14,060 bases of DNA, from assembly GCA_004335835.1 (NCBI GenBank), contig RWJK01000546.1, forward strand, positions 1 to 14,060. The letters run 5' to 3'. A program made the translations under genes and the position numbers. This document shows, one piece after another, positions 1 through 10,500 of this stretch. Below the pieces are notes generated by a model. The model saw nothing but the letters and a program-made list of their open reading frames with translations, did not search any database and was not told the DNA's origin. Source of the stretch: Scenedesmus sp. ARA3. Its lineage: Eukaryota > Chlorophyta > Chlorophyceae > Sphaeropleales > Scenedesmaceae. The stretch's first letter is position 1; each line of letters begins with the position of its first letter.

Positions 1-53
1 CAGCGCGCGTACGCGGGCGTGCCCATCCCGCTGCTGCCGCACGAGGTGGCGCG
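1..53 (+). repeat. Terminal direct repeat, left copy
   Basis: Bases 1-53 are identical to the last 53 bases of the window (14008-14060), compared base by base. The match begins at the first base and stops at the last, and both copies are in the same kinase reading frame (RAYAGVPIPLLPHEVA). Confidence 0.98.
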
Positions 54-949
54 CCAGGGGCTGCGGCCCGCCTGGCCCGCCAACCTGCCGCCGGGCTGCA
101 GGGACCTGCAGCGCCTCGCAGAGGCGTGCTGGGCGCAGCAGCCGCAGGACAGGTGCGCAGCGGATCGGCTGCTTTGTTTGCTGCGTGCACGTGTGCTGTT
201 TGCCTGAATCGTCACATGATGTGCAGCTGGTGAGCGCGGTCAGAAACAATATGGCACAGCAGGAGTCTGCTGCTTGCGCACCATAAGCCAGCTCAAGCAT
301 GCTAGGGATTGCTGGGACCACAACGTATGCTTGTATGGGCCCCGGCACCTATCCTATTTGATCCGGGGTGTGCAACGATGCCTGCTGAGGCAGCCCCAGC
401 TGCTGGTGCTGCTAACAGGTCAGCGGCTGTTTAGCAGTGGCGATCAGCAGCTGGCGGGTGGTGCACTTGCCACGGTGCTGGTGGGTGGTCGTGTTCTGTC
501 TGCTCGAATGGCGTCAGAGTTGCCTATAGTTTGTATCCATCTCTTATGTTATCCACTCTATTCTGCTGCGTTGCTTGCCATGCAGGCCCTCACTCATGGA
601 GGTTTTCCACTTCCTGGAGTGCTGCCAGACAGGCAAGCCCACGCCACTGCTGCGCAACGAGCTGTTGCGGCTGTCGCAGGAGCAGCAGCCAGAGCAGCAG
701 CAGCAGCAGCAGCAGCAGGGCCAGCCGCTGGAGGTGCATCCTGTTGAGCAGCAGCTGGCAGATCTGCTGCACAGTCGCAATCACCAGCAGCAGCAGCAAC
801 AGCCCCAGCAGCCTCGGCAGAGCCAAGGACAGCAGGAACCTGGCAGGCAGCAGCAGCAGCAGCAGGGTGCTGGCATCAACTTGTCATGGAGTGAGGTGAC
901 TTACGAAGGCATGAAGGATCCTGGCCCTGGGCTGCCAGCTCAGCAGTGA
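1..949 (+). CDS. 3' end of receptor-like protein kinase gene (partial, two exons)
   Basis: Two exons, 1-152 and 586-949, join across a GT-AG intron (153-585) at phase 2. The first encodes the end of the kinase C-lobe, with the conserved ACWAQQPQDR stretch. The second opens with RPSLMEVFHFLE, so the splice restores the classical CW-x6-RP motif of subdomain XI. After the kinase (to about 643) comes a tail of roughly 100 residues with poly-Gln runs and a TGA stop at 947-949. The 5' part lies outside the left edge. Bases 1-53 equal 14008-14060 in the same frame, so this is either the missing 3' end of the gene starting at 4249, on a circular or tandem unit, or the end of a near-identical upstream paralogue. 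Kinase identity is certain. Reading through the donor at 153 would hit a stop at 205-207. Confidence 0.9.
153..585 (+). other. Intron between the two 3'-terminal kinase exons
   Basis: 433 nt, donor GACAG|GTGCGC and acceptor CATGCAG|G. It is placed exactly between the codons of QDR and RPSL, the same motif split seen in the protein. No other feature is seen inside it. Confidence 0.85.
695..864 (+). repeat. CAG triplet runs coding poly-Gln in the C-terminal tail
   Basis: A perfect (CAG)8 lies at 695-718, with shorter runs near 785-800 and 847-864. All are read in the Gln frame of the final exon, after the kinase domain ends. Confidence 0.9.
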
Positions 950-1925
950 CACTGCCGCAGCAGATCTGCCAGCTACAGCAGCAGCATCATGCCATGAGCT
1001 GCGCGTGCTCACTGTGGATTGCGTCAGTGGAACACAGCACTGCCGTTCTTTTCGCCTGTCACATCTGTGCGCCCAGCAGGTGCGGTGCTCCGCCGAGAAC
1101 ATGCTGCAGCACCTGCTGCTTGGCGACGTGTCTTGCCTCCGGACTCAACATTGGATACGTGTCAGCGTTTAGTTCCCAACATCTGTGGTTTTGGTTGCGG
1201 CTGGGACATCCACTGGCAACCAACCTGCAGCAGTCTCGTATGTGGCACATGGCACGTGATGTGTTCAGTGCAAACAGCGCTGTGTGTAAAGACCTGGCGT
1301 GCTCAACCCCTAACATTCTGCATGCCGGCATTGGTGGCAGCTGTGGTTTAAGCCTCGCACCTCTCCTGTGTGTATGCTCCAGCCGCCGCAAGCCGGTGTG
1401 TATCGTTCGTTTCCACTGCTATTTGGTTTTTGGCGGAGGCACTGATTTGCTTGGAGGGTTGCTGGCGTGTGGCAATGCATGCCATGTGTGTAGCGATGTG
1501 TCGAGCGCGTGGGCGCGGGACAGTGCAAGCGCTCACAGATGATGCTGCACTGAACTCTGCGAGTATGGGTGCACGACATGTGCAATGTATGTGTATGCTC
1601 TCACTTGCACGCGCGAGGAAGGTAGTGCCTTTGGCCGGCATGCTGATGCTGCGTCCAATGTTGTGGCACCGTGCTTGCTTTTGCAGCTGCTGTGCTGCCT
1701 GTTCTTGCATAGAGTTTGGCTACTGCCAGCAGTTTGTCTGCTTGCTGCGGTCATTTGACAGCATGTGCTTATCTGTGATACCAGTTTTGTCTGCTTTGCT
1801 GACACACATGGCTTGCGTGCTGTGTCGTAAAGGTGTGGCGTGCAATGTCGCGCGGTCGCACCTGTTGCACGACGTCAAACCACGTGTGGGCGAGCGCAAC
1901 TGATCACATAGAACGCAATTCAGGA
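950..1925 (+). other. 3' UTR and spacer without a recognisable gene
   Basis: It starts at the kinase stop codon. It is GT- and TGC-rich and has only short open frames on either strand, none with a recognisable domain or a run of splice-consistent exons. The first part is presumably the 3' UTR. Confidence 0.6.
1285..1289 (+). terminator. Candidate polyadenylation signal TGTAA
   Basis: TGTAA is the usual poly(A) signal of chlorophycean nuclear genes, and this is the first copy I find after the stop at 947-949, giving a 3' UTR of roughly 350 nt. Other copies in the spacer (2660-2664, 3082-3086, 3116-3120) could serve instead, and the pentamer also occurs by chance within introns. Confidence 0.35.
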
Positions 1926-1994
1926 ATCAGCAGCGGCAGCAGCAGCGGCAGCAGCAGCAGCAGCAGTGGCAGCAGCGGTGGCAGCAGCAGCGGC
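1926..1994 (+). repeat. CAG/GCA-rich imperfect triplet tract in the spacer
   Basis: About 70 nt of CAG/CGG/GTG triplets. In one frame they read as an Ala run followed by LLGIQALPAGPAPEVAGLLL and AGMYLMWIIL, which looks coding-like. No start, no consistent donor and a later frame break mean it may be a relic exon or only an expanded triplet repeat. Confidence 0.7.
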
Positions 1995-2055
1995 ATTGCT
2001 GGGCATCCAGGCACTGCCTGCGGGCCCTGCGCCGGAAGTGGCTGGGCTACTGCTG

Positions 2056-2140
2056 GCGGGCATGTACCTGATGTGGATCATCCTGCACTGTTGTTTGCTG
2101 CATTGCGGGCATGTACCCGATGTGGATCATCCTGCACTGT
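2056..2140 (+). repeat. Two 36-bp direct repeats, 49-bp period
   Basis: The copies at 2056-2091 and 2105-2140 differ at one base (T versus C, at 2069 and 2118). Each begins GCGGGCATGTACC and ends CATCCTGCACTGT. The 49-bp period is not a multiple of three, so the second copy is in another frame from the first, which argues against conserved coding use. Confidence 0.93.
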
Positions 2141-3659
2141 CATTGGTCTGGCGGTTCAGCCGCCACTTGAGAGGCTGTGTGCCTGCTTTTCAGCAACCCT
2201 GCTTTGTTGCCTGTTTGTTTGCCTGCAGAGCGTGCAGGTGCAGAGCACAGAGGTCTTGTGTGTTGTGGGTGCTTGCAGCTTGCCGACTGTCGCTGCTCTT
2301 GCTATCTCTTACACCTACCTCTTACTTGTTGACTCAAGGCATCATACATGCAACAGATGCGTCTGAGATGCAGTGTGTGCTTGTGCATGTCTGTTTTGCT
2401 CTGCGGACCCTACCCCACCCCTTCAGACATAAGCTTACAACCTGCCCACATATCAGGAGGACTGTTGAAGCAAGCAGCTCCTGAAGTGTGATGTTGCGGC
2501 CTTCTGCTATTGTGTGGGCCTGCTTGTGTGTGTTGTGTTCTAGGTTCTGATGCCATGGCTGGTGTATGGAGCGATGCTTGGTTAGTGGTGGCTGGTGCAG
2601 TTTCAGTGTGCCTGTCTGTCTGCTTGTTTGCTTGGGGTGGATGATTCACCCTGCTGTTATGTAAGGCAGGCTGTGCAGGCTTTGTTCAGTTTGCCTAGAG
2701 GTTTGTACAGCAGGCTCTTCGGTGTGTGCACATGCAGGTTTTCGGTATGTGTGAATACGCATGTGGCAGGTGCCAACGTTGCATGCAGATGCCTGTGTTT
2801 GCATGTATTGGAGCTTTCGGCATCAGCAGTGCGCCCTCTGCTCTTGGCAGCTGTTGCTGTCCTGCAGTGTGGCTACTTGTACTGCAGTAGCACATCGTCT
2901 TTAGATGCTGCTTCGTGGCCTCAACCCTGGGTACAGCTTGCTGAGAGATAGGGTCGTGCATGTTGGTTTGATGCATCAAGCCTGTTGCCAGGTGCAGGCT
3001 AGCCTACGCCAGGCTGCCTGCTACTGAACGCTGCATCGCAGTGGTCTGCTTTTGGAGCAGCACCGCAGGTCGCCCCTATGTTGTAAGGCGCTTGGGGCGC
3101 AATTTTGACCTGGTTTGTAAAGCAGGAGGCACCATCGCACATAACTGGTGCTTGTGGTGCGCGTTTCTGCCTTTCGGGGGGCTGAGTGACCAGGTTATGT
3201 CCTGAACAGTGGGCCCCTATGCATGCATGCTGCGCTGCTAAGAATGTGATCTGTACTTGACTGTTGTGTTGTTTCAAACACATCGGAGGCTTGCTCAAGG
3301 TGTTGAGCACTGCATCTGATGGGGGTTTGAGCCGTTGCTGGTGAGCCGAAAGTTTGCTGCTTTTGGTTTGGTTTGTGAGACGAAGCGGGTTTTTGATGGC
3401 TTCAGCTGGGGGTGGTGAAAATTTGTAGATGTGAAGGAGCAGTGCTCCTCCTCTACAGTTAGGGCGATGGCTCTGTTGCTATGGCATGAATGGTAAAATA
3501 CTAATGTCACATCTGCATCTTCACCTGCTTGCTGTGTCCACTGGCATCTCCCATCATTTCTGAGATTCTGAGTCAGAGCTGACATTTGATGCGTCGTACA
3601 TTTGCTGGCCACTGCTCAGTGGATGGTGTGGCTGCCAACAAGTTGGTTAGTAGTCCTTC
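2141..3659 (+). other. Spacer without a recognisable gene
   Basis: The first half (to about 2990) is GT-rich with many TGTG and TGCATG words. The second half is more AT-rich and less repetitive. I see no signal peptide, domain motif or set of splice-compatible exons on either strand, and no tRNA-like boxes. Confidence 0.55.
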
Positions 3660-4248
3660 ACAAATGAACTTGACCTGACAGCCAAGTACCCAGCCAACCT
3701 CTTGCTACGTCTCCAACACGAGGGGTGCGTACTGCAGCTGCAGCTAGCTGAATCAGCTGGGTTGCATGACAGATATGGGCACATGGCAGTGTGCTGTGCA
3801 AAGCATCATCTACTTCGTTCAAAGGCAAGATCAATCCGCTACTGTGCTGATTGGGTGAGGAAGGCCGACATGTGCGCCGCTGGGCCCGCTGCCATGACTC
3901 ATGCATGAGTCATGGAACCATATGGTGCGACTTGCGGCTGCTGCACGGTGCTCGCGCAGACCCGGATGTTCCTATCAGAGACGTGCAAGCGGTCCGAGAG
4001 CCAGATGCCTCAAAATGCTTCACGCTCCGCTAGCTGCGGTAATCAGGGTGCCTGATGAGGAGGCTGGCGGTTTGTCAAAACAGCTGACGCCATCATCCGT
4101 CCAAGGGTTTCGAGCTCCGCTTCCGACACGTTCCTCAGTCTGCACACCTATCCATGACACGGTTTGGTACAATCGTCGTCAATGTACAAAAATGGGTTTG
4201 AACGCCAGCTGCCGCGCTTGATCGAAAGGACCGCTAGTTGCCCGCAAC
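3660..4248 (+). promoter_or_regulatory. Presumed promoter and 5' UTR of the receptor kinase gene
   Basis: It lies directly upstream of the signal-peptide ATG. It has fewer triplet repeats than its surroundings, and a perfect 24-bp palindrome at 3892-3915. No clear TATA box is visible; GTACAAAAATG near 4184 is a weak AT-rich candidate. An in-frame TGA at 4219-4221 separates it from the coding start. A role as promoter is inferred from position only. Confidence 0.45.
3892..3915. promoter_or_regulatory. Perfect 24-bp palindrome with two bZIP-type sites
   Basis: The left half is CCATGACTCATG and the right half is its exact reverse complement, with no spacer. It contains TGACTCA (3895-3901) and TGAGTCA (3906-3912), the classical GCN4/AP-1-type bZIP core, 11 bp apart (about one helical turn). 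It lies about 335 bp upstream of the ATG. The palindrome is certain; its binding role is inference. Confidence 0.6.
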
Positions 4249-4510
4249 ATGCGGAGGTTGACGTGTTCTACGTATACCTTACACATATTGACTGTGGTCG
4301 CTTTCTTGCTATGTCAAGCATGTGATGCTCAGCTCAGGCCGTGCCCTGACACCAACAGCAGTAGCAGCTCGGTGGCAGTGCATGGATGCGCCTGGCAGAC
4401 GAAGGCAACCCCTGCGGGGCAGATGGAGTTAGAAGGGGCAATCGTTGATTTTCTTCCTATACTGGCTGTGCAAGACAGCAGGGTGGCGCCTGCTCTGAAT
4501 CAGTCTGCAG
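4249..4510 (+). other. Exon 1: signal peptide and start of ectodomain
   Basis: The ATG sits in a gcaacATGcgg context and is followed by basic residues (MRR) and a hydrophobic run (LHILTVVAFLLC). A plausible signal-peptidase site follows Cys-Asp-Ala at residue 27. The rest is a Ser-rich stretch with an N-glycosylation sequon (NSS), then VDFLPILAVQDSRVAPALNQ, which reads as the end of a beta-rich module. The donor is GCAG|GTACGG, phase 1. The protein is probably routed to the secretory pathway with its N-terminus outside the cell. Confidence 0.8.
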
Positions 4511-7500
4511 GTACGGCATGTTCAGCAGTGGGGCCCTGTGCTGAGGCTGTGCTGCTGCAAACCCCACGCTCTGGATGCATGCAAGCAGTGATCTGCTGAA
4601 CACATCCTACAACGATGCATACTAGGGGAGCAGCTGACCATACTGCTGTGCTGAGCATTGTGATGGGTGCGGGCTATTGGGACGCCCCACTTTGGCTGCC
4701 TTGCGATGATTACACAGCGACTGCACATGCAGCACACACCTGCCCTCTGATCATTCTTCCAGCAGCTGCCGTCTCTTGTTGCCACTGGCGGCATCTGCTT
4801 TCAACTCTGCTCAATCATCCTCGTCGATCATGCTGCTGTGAAATGGCGCTTATGCTGCTGTAAATTCACAGGCTATTCCTTGCGGCTGCAGCGCCTGGTG
4901 CTGGCCAACATAGCCCTCCCAGACCCGGTCAAACAAGCAGGCATCCCCCGGCTCTGGCCACTAGGGATGTTTGCTGAGCCAGGCAGCAAGCTATACATGG
5001 CAGATGTGAGGCTGGTGGTTGCTGACGATGCAGATCTGCAGCGCTACGTGAACTTCTTCAAAGGCGAGGACAGCAACGCAGTGCAGTACTACACGGTGAG
5101 CCGCTGCTGCTGTTGCTGTTGGCCAGCGTAGCGCCTGCTTATCAGACATTGCGGGCTTGCAAGCACCTTTGCTGCCATGCAGCTTCAGGTGCCAGGTCCT
5201 GGTGCTGCGAGCAGTGATGTCCTGCAAGCAATCCATTACAGTAGTACTGTCCTGCAAGCAGAGGTGTCCTGCAAGCAGGATGGCTTGCAAGCACGTGTCC
5301 TTGAAGCTAGCAAACATGCATATCAGTGTGGCAGGACGATGCCTAGTTGTGTGCATGCAGCGCAGCGTATGCACAGGTGTGCAAAGCAGCACCTGCATGC
5401 GCAAGGAGGCACTGGTGGTCTGTCACATTCCTCTACTAGGCTGTTGAATGCTGCGTTCGTGGCTTGTGGCAAGCTGGAGTGCCCTGCCAGTCAGGGAGTC
5501 AAAAACTTGCAGGAGTTCTCACTGCTGTACTCATTCCTCAGCTTTGCCTGCCATGGCGTGTGTTCTGCTTGCAGGACGGGATTAGTTTCCTGCAGATCGC
5601 AAAATGGAATGGCACGCGGACTACTGCCCGATCAGTTACCATCATTGCTGGGCCCTGCAGGTCAGTACTGCTGCATGTTCCAGCTGGTGGGGTGCCGCAG
5701 CTACTGGCTATGGCGTACTTGTGCCTTAGCGCAGCAGCTGTCCAGCGGCACATCACATTTGCTTATGCATGAGGCACTGGTTGGGAATAACAAGCCTTTG
5801 AGCTGGGGACGCATTTGCACACGCATGCAGCCAAGCTGCTACCGATGCCATGTTGACAAGCTGCATGTGCCTCATCATGCTCAATCGTGCTCATGCATGG
5901 CTGCAGCTCCCAGAAGCCAGCAGTGCAGCTGGCGAATGGTTGTGCAAACTTCAACAGCATGACATCACCTTTTGCAGATGCTCTGCAAACCTGCAAGCAA
6001 CTGACATGTCTTGCTCCCTGTGCGTACTGCAATTCCCGCCGTGTGTTGCACAGGCCAACCAGCAGTCAACAGTATGCACTGCCAGCTACGCAGACCATGG
6101 CAGCTGCAGCAGCTGCTGCGAGGAACGGCTGTGCAGTGCAGGTTGCAGACAACAGCACGCTCGTGCCTACGCTGCAACAGAAAGCAGCAGTGGCCACACA
6201 GCAGCCGCTGCTGGTGATTGTGCCCTTCAATGTGAGCTTGGGCAGGGGCCTGGCTGCAGGAGCTATACAGGTTCGCAGGTGCGTGGCTTGCCCTCTGGTC
6301 ATGCTGTTGCTTTCTTCCGTGCGTTCCATCACATGCTCCACCCAATCACTCCGGCCACTCACTCGAATAGTGGGAAACCCAATCAGGAGCTAACGAGAGG
6401 CTCAAAGGGAATCCACTGAACATGCTTTTGCGCTTGCTCCTGCCGCTCTGATGACCACAACTGTTGCATGTTCAGCCATGGCCACAGCACTGCGTGTACC
6501 TTGCTTGGGCGGATGGGAAATGCCTGTTCCATTGTCAGCATGCTCGATCACCGCCATGTACACCAGGACCATTGAGGAAACTTTCCAGGTCCTGTTTCGC
6601 CTTGAGCAACAGGCCTTATGCAGAAGTACCCCTGCATGCATGCTGCTCTGCTGTGCAGGCCAGTCATTCTGGTGGGCCTGTTCAGCCGGCCCACCTCGGT
6701 TGACCTGGGCATGGTGGTCAACCAGCTGAATGTGACTGCGCCGTACTCCAGCTTCGTGTGGCAGAGCCTCATCCTGGAGAATGCGGCGCCAGGTGAGCAG
6801 CAGCAGCAGCAGGGGTACAAGCAGCAGCATCACAAGCAGAGTGGTGGCAGGCAGTGGCCGCTGAGCAGAAAGCCAGCAGGTTTGTGTATGTTTTGAGTAG
6901 TCCAGGTGTGGTTGTGATGGGCTTGTGCTTAGGGTGCAGCAGTGGCTGTGGCTGGTAGTTTTGAAACCTAGCTGTGCTTGCGTGTCGTGCGGTCCAGTGG
7001 CTGCTGCGGTGCTGTCATCGCGGTGCTGAGCCGTTGTCATGCCTGCATGATGTCTGCTGCTGCAGGCGATGCTGTTTCAGCTGTCACGGCACCTCCGTTC
7101 AGGTACGTTAATTAAAAGCATGCTGAGTGCCTGCGTCTGCTGTGGTGTAAGTTGCAGCAGACCGCTCACCACACTCATGTATGCGATTGAGTGTTATAGG
7201 CATGAAGTGCTGCTGGCAGGTGTTGGCTGCTGTTTGACTCCATGCATCTCAGCATGCACTGCATGTTGCGCACAGACAGCCTGTCAGCATCATGGTGTCA
7301 CGAGTGCACATTCAAATCGGCTTCCATGGCCAGGAAAGTGCAGTGTTGGACTCGTATGCAGTATGTGTCTAATGGCAACTTTGCGCAGCATTGGCTGCAA
7401 CAACCACGTGCTAAAGTCACCTATCTTCTGTGTCTTGTGTTGTGCTGTGCTGTGCTGTGCTGTGCTTGTCGTGTGCAGCACTGCCGTCACACTCAACGTA

Positions 7501-10500
7501 TGGGCAATCTACTGCACAAGGTGTGCAGGCTCAGCATGCAGCAACTGCTCAGCTGCTCTTGAACAGATTTAAACCATTGTAGCAAGTAAGGCCACATGAC
7601 TCACAGGCACACACATTGTATCAGCAAACTTAAGCTATGCTAGGTATCATGCAGTGGCTGCAAAGTGTGTAGGCTGCAGCGCCCTGCCAGAAACCACATA
7701 CTTACTCCCACACCTTTACTCGCTTGCCAGCAGCAGCACCATCATTGCTTGGTGCTTTGCATCTGCACGCTGCGGCGACAGCATCCTTGTTGTTGCTGCG
7801 TGTCCTTCCGCCGGCACGGCATGATCGTGCCGCTGCTATGATGCTGTTGTGATACGGAATTTCATCTTTATGCAGGAGCCAGACCAGGATCCAGTGCCTG
7901 CAGCTGTACAACTGCACTGTGGTGCTGGGCACTCCTGAGGAACTGGATTACATCAGCTACATGTGAGCTGCCCGGCTGGTGGAACTGCAACTGGTTCCTC
8001 GCGCCTGTCTGTATGGGCGTTGTGTTGTCTGGCTCGCTCACGGCTGCTGTGCTGTGCAATTGCTTGAGCAAGCCTTCTGTGCTGCGTTGTGTGTTGATTG
8101 GCAATCCATGTGCGCATCGTGACTGTACGGCATAGTTGCCGGTGTAACATATGATCACGTGCTGATGCAAGCAGTATGTAATTTTGGCACTGATGTTATG
8201 CTTATCAGGAATAGGCTGCCTAGAGACTCTTTCCTGGTGTATGCTCATGCTGCATGAGTCATGCAACGTGGCAAACTTCAAGAACCACTGGGGCCGGCCA
8301 CCACAATATATGAGCGCCAGCGACGCACAGCTGCTGCTGCTGCTGCTGCTGCTCTGCTGTTGCAGGTGGTCGTCGTACAACTCTCCGCTGCCTTCTATAA
8401 AGGCAACAACCAACTTCTACGACACAGAGGTAACAGCACGCATGCAGAGCAGCTCTTGTTGCATTACGGCTTAGAAGTCATGGTTGGCATGTGGTGCGCT
8501 GCATCCATTGTCGGTGCATTCCTAGTTAGACATTAAAAACTTATGTTCGGTGCTGCTCTCAGCAGGGGATTGCAGCCGTGAACAGCCACCGGGCGTGTTG
8601 GTGCAGAAAATCCTCTGAATCGTTTTCTGCATCGTGCTGCTGCTACCCTACTGCTGTGCCTGTGACCCTGCAGCTGAAGACATCAGCACTGCAGGTGATT
8701 GCTCTGGCTGTTGCGCAGTAGTGTGCGTCACGTTGCCTTCACACTGTACTCGGCAACGGAGCCTACGCAAGATACAACACATAGGGTGCTAGTTGCATGC
8801 TGTGCATGATGTGTGTCTTCAGTTGCTGTTGTATACTTGAGAGACATACGCTGCTGCAGCTGACACACATGCATGCTGGAAATCTCTGTGTAACAACGAC
8901 TGACAGCTTTGCGTCTTGCATCCACCAACACAAACACAATCGCTGTGGCACACGCTCACCACAACGGTTCTGCGCAGTTCACCCCAGGGCCTGGGCCGGA
9001 CGCCTTGACAGCGGTCAACAACACCAACCTGGCGTATTCAATCGGCTACACAGTGCTGACAACACAGCAGCACATTGCGCCAAGGCTGCCGCTGCCGTTG
9101 GGAGGCGCCACTTTGCAGACTACGCGTGCAGGGCCGCTGCTGCAAACTGTGGACAGCTGCAGCAGCCTGCAGGTGAGTGCGGGTGACCTGCCCGTGGTGC
9201 TGGAACATCTAGGCAGTGCCGCCACAAGCTGTTGTTGATGTGGGTCTGATATAGACTGCATGGTCAGGCTTGTGCACTGTGCGTAGCAGTGCCATGCCTT
9301 GCAGGTTACTCATCCCTTCTGTCAAGTACCCTGCCGCCTGCAGTTGTGCAGGTGTGCGGCGGGAAGCCGAGACATGAAGGCAGCCCCTTGGTTGTGTTTG
9401 CCCTTCTGTTTCTGTCCCTCACATGTTGCAATGTGTGCTGCTTGCTTGCAGGCCGCCTTGCAATACCCAACCAAAGACAACAGGCTGCACGTGTGGCTGC
9501 TGGTTGGCAACATCAGCTTAAATCCTCCAGAGCAGGCAGACTGCTGGCAGCAGCGCAGCATCAACTACACCACGCACCTCTACTCGCAGGAGGCTATCAG
9601 CGGCAGCGATGCACACCGTCTGCTGCATGAGCTGATGCTGCCCGCACCAAACGCAACAGCACAGCCCGGAGCAGCGGCAAGCACAGCGCCGGCGGCAGCG
9701 CACAATGCAACGCCAAGGCTGCTGCAGGGCGCTAATGCCAGCAACGAATCAGCAACTGATGCCCAGCTAGCGCCAAGGCGCATCCTGCACTCCCTCTCTT
9801 TCGCATTTCTGCGGGATGCGTTTGTGCTGCCAGCCACAGCAGCTGACCAGTTCCTGCAGATCCAGAATGTCACCCTCAAGCAGCTGCCGCAAGGGCCAAA
9901 TGCGCGCGAGGCAGCAGATGCGGCGGCAGGGCCCTGGCCAGCGGAGTTGTGGACGGTGATGCTGTGGTCCATTGACAGGTGAGATTTCAACGCAGCAGCA
10001 GCAGCAGCAGCAGCACGAGCGCGAGCCTGCATTTGCCCACATACAGCCAAGTTGCACTGCAGTTGACATGCTCGTGACACACAACGCCAAACCGATCGCT
10101 GCACACATGCCCTTATTGAAGTCATGAGCTGTGCTACTTGCCCTGCTTGCGCTAGTGGCAGCGCCACAGCTGTAGTGCTGACATATGTTATGTGTGTGCA
10201 GGCCGCGCCAAAACGGCCTGTTGACTCTGACTGGTGTGCGGCTGCTGCTGCCCCAGCCAGAGTTTGACTATCTGGAGGCCTCTGCAAGAACTGCCAGCTC
10301 GTTCGTTGTTGACGTGCAAGGTGAGCCAGATGCACATGCGTTTGCAACTTAATCGGCGAGTCAGCAGGATTGTGTACATACCAGGTTGCACCCTCATGCT
10401 GCAGCAAGCGCTGCGCAGATGAGGAGTATGTGCAACTGGAGGACACATTGCCTGACGCACTCGCTTCACACACGCTCAGCAGCGCAGCGCAGCAAAGTAC

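Larger units (their letters stand above)
7066..7520 (+). other. Exons 6 and 7 (7066-7102, 7479-7520): two very short ectodomain exons
   Basis: Exon 6 is 37 nt and encodes DAVSAVTAPPF. Exon 7 is 42 nt and encodes TAVTLNVWAIYCT. They are joined by an intron at 7103-7478. Phases 1, 2 and 2 match their neighbours exactly, which supports exons this small. VTLNVWAIYCTR corresponds to LWTVMLWSIDR in exon 12, the same strand of module 3. The intron between them ends in a TGTGC repeat. Confidence 0.72.

Noticed and set aside
274..747. 157-codon plus-strand frame over the first intron and final exon
   Set aside because: It is in a different frame from the kinase tail. The RPSLMEV motif fixes the true frame; the Ala run is the CAG repeat read out of frame.
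946..1903. Overlapping open frames (up to 198 codons) after the kinase stop
   Set aside because: Cys/Ala/Ser/Trp-rich translations of GT- and TGC-rich spacer, with no domain, signal peptide or splice-consistent continuation.
3295..3612. 105-codon minus-strand frame in the spacer
   Set aside because: Its composition is more protein-like than most, but there is no recognisable motif, no start context and no neighbouring exon. Unsupported as a gene.
8184..8474. Single exon reading FKNHWGRPPQYMSASDAQ then poly-Leu into WSSYNSPLPS
   Set aside because: No acceptor gives this frame after exon 8. The poly-Leu is the (CTG)7 tract in front of a TTGCAG|G acceptor.
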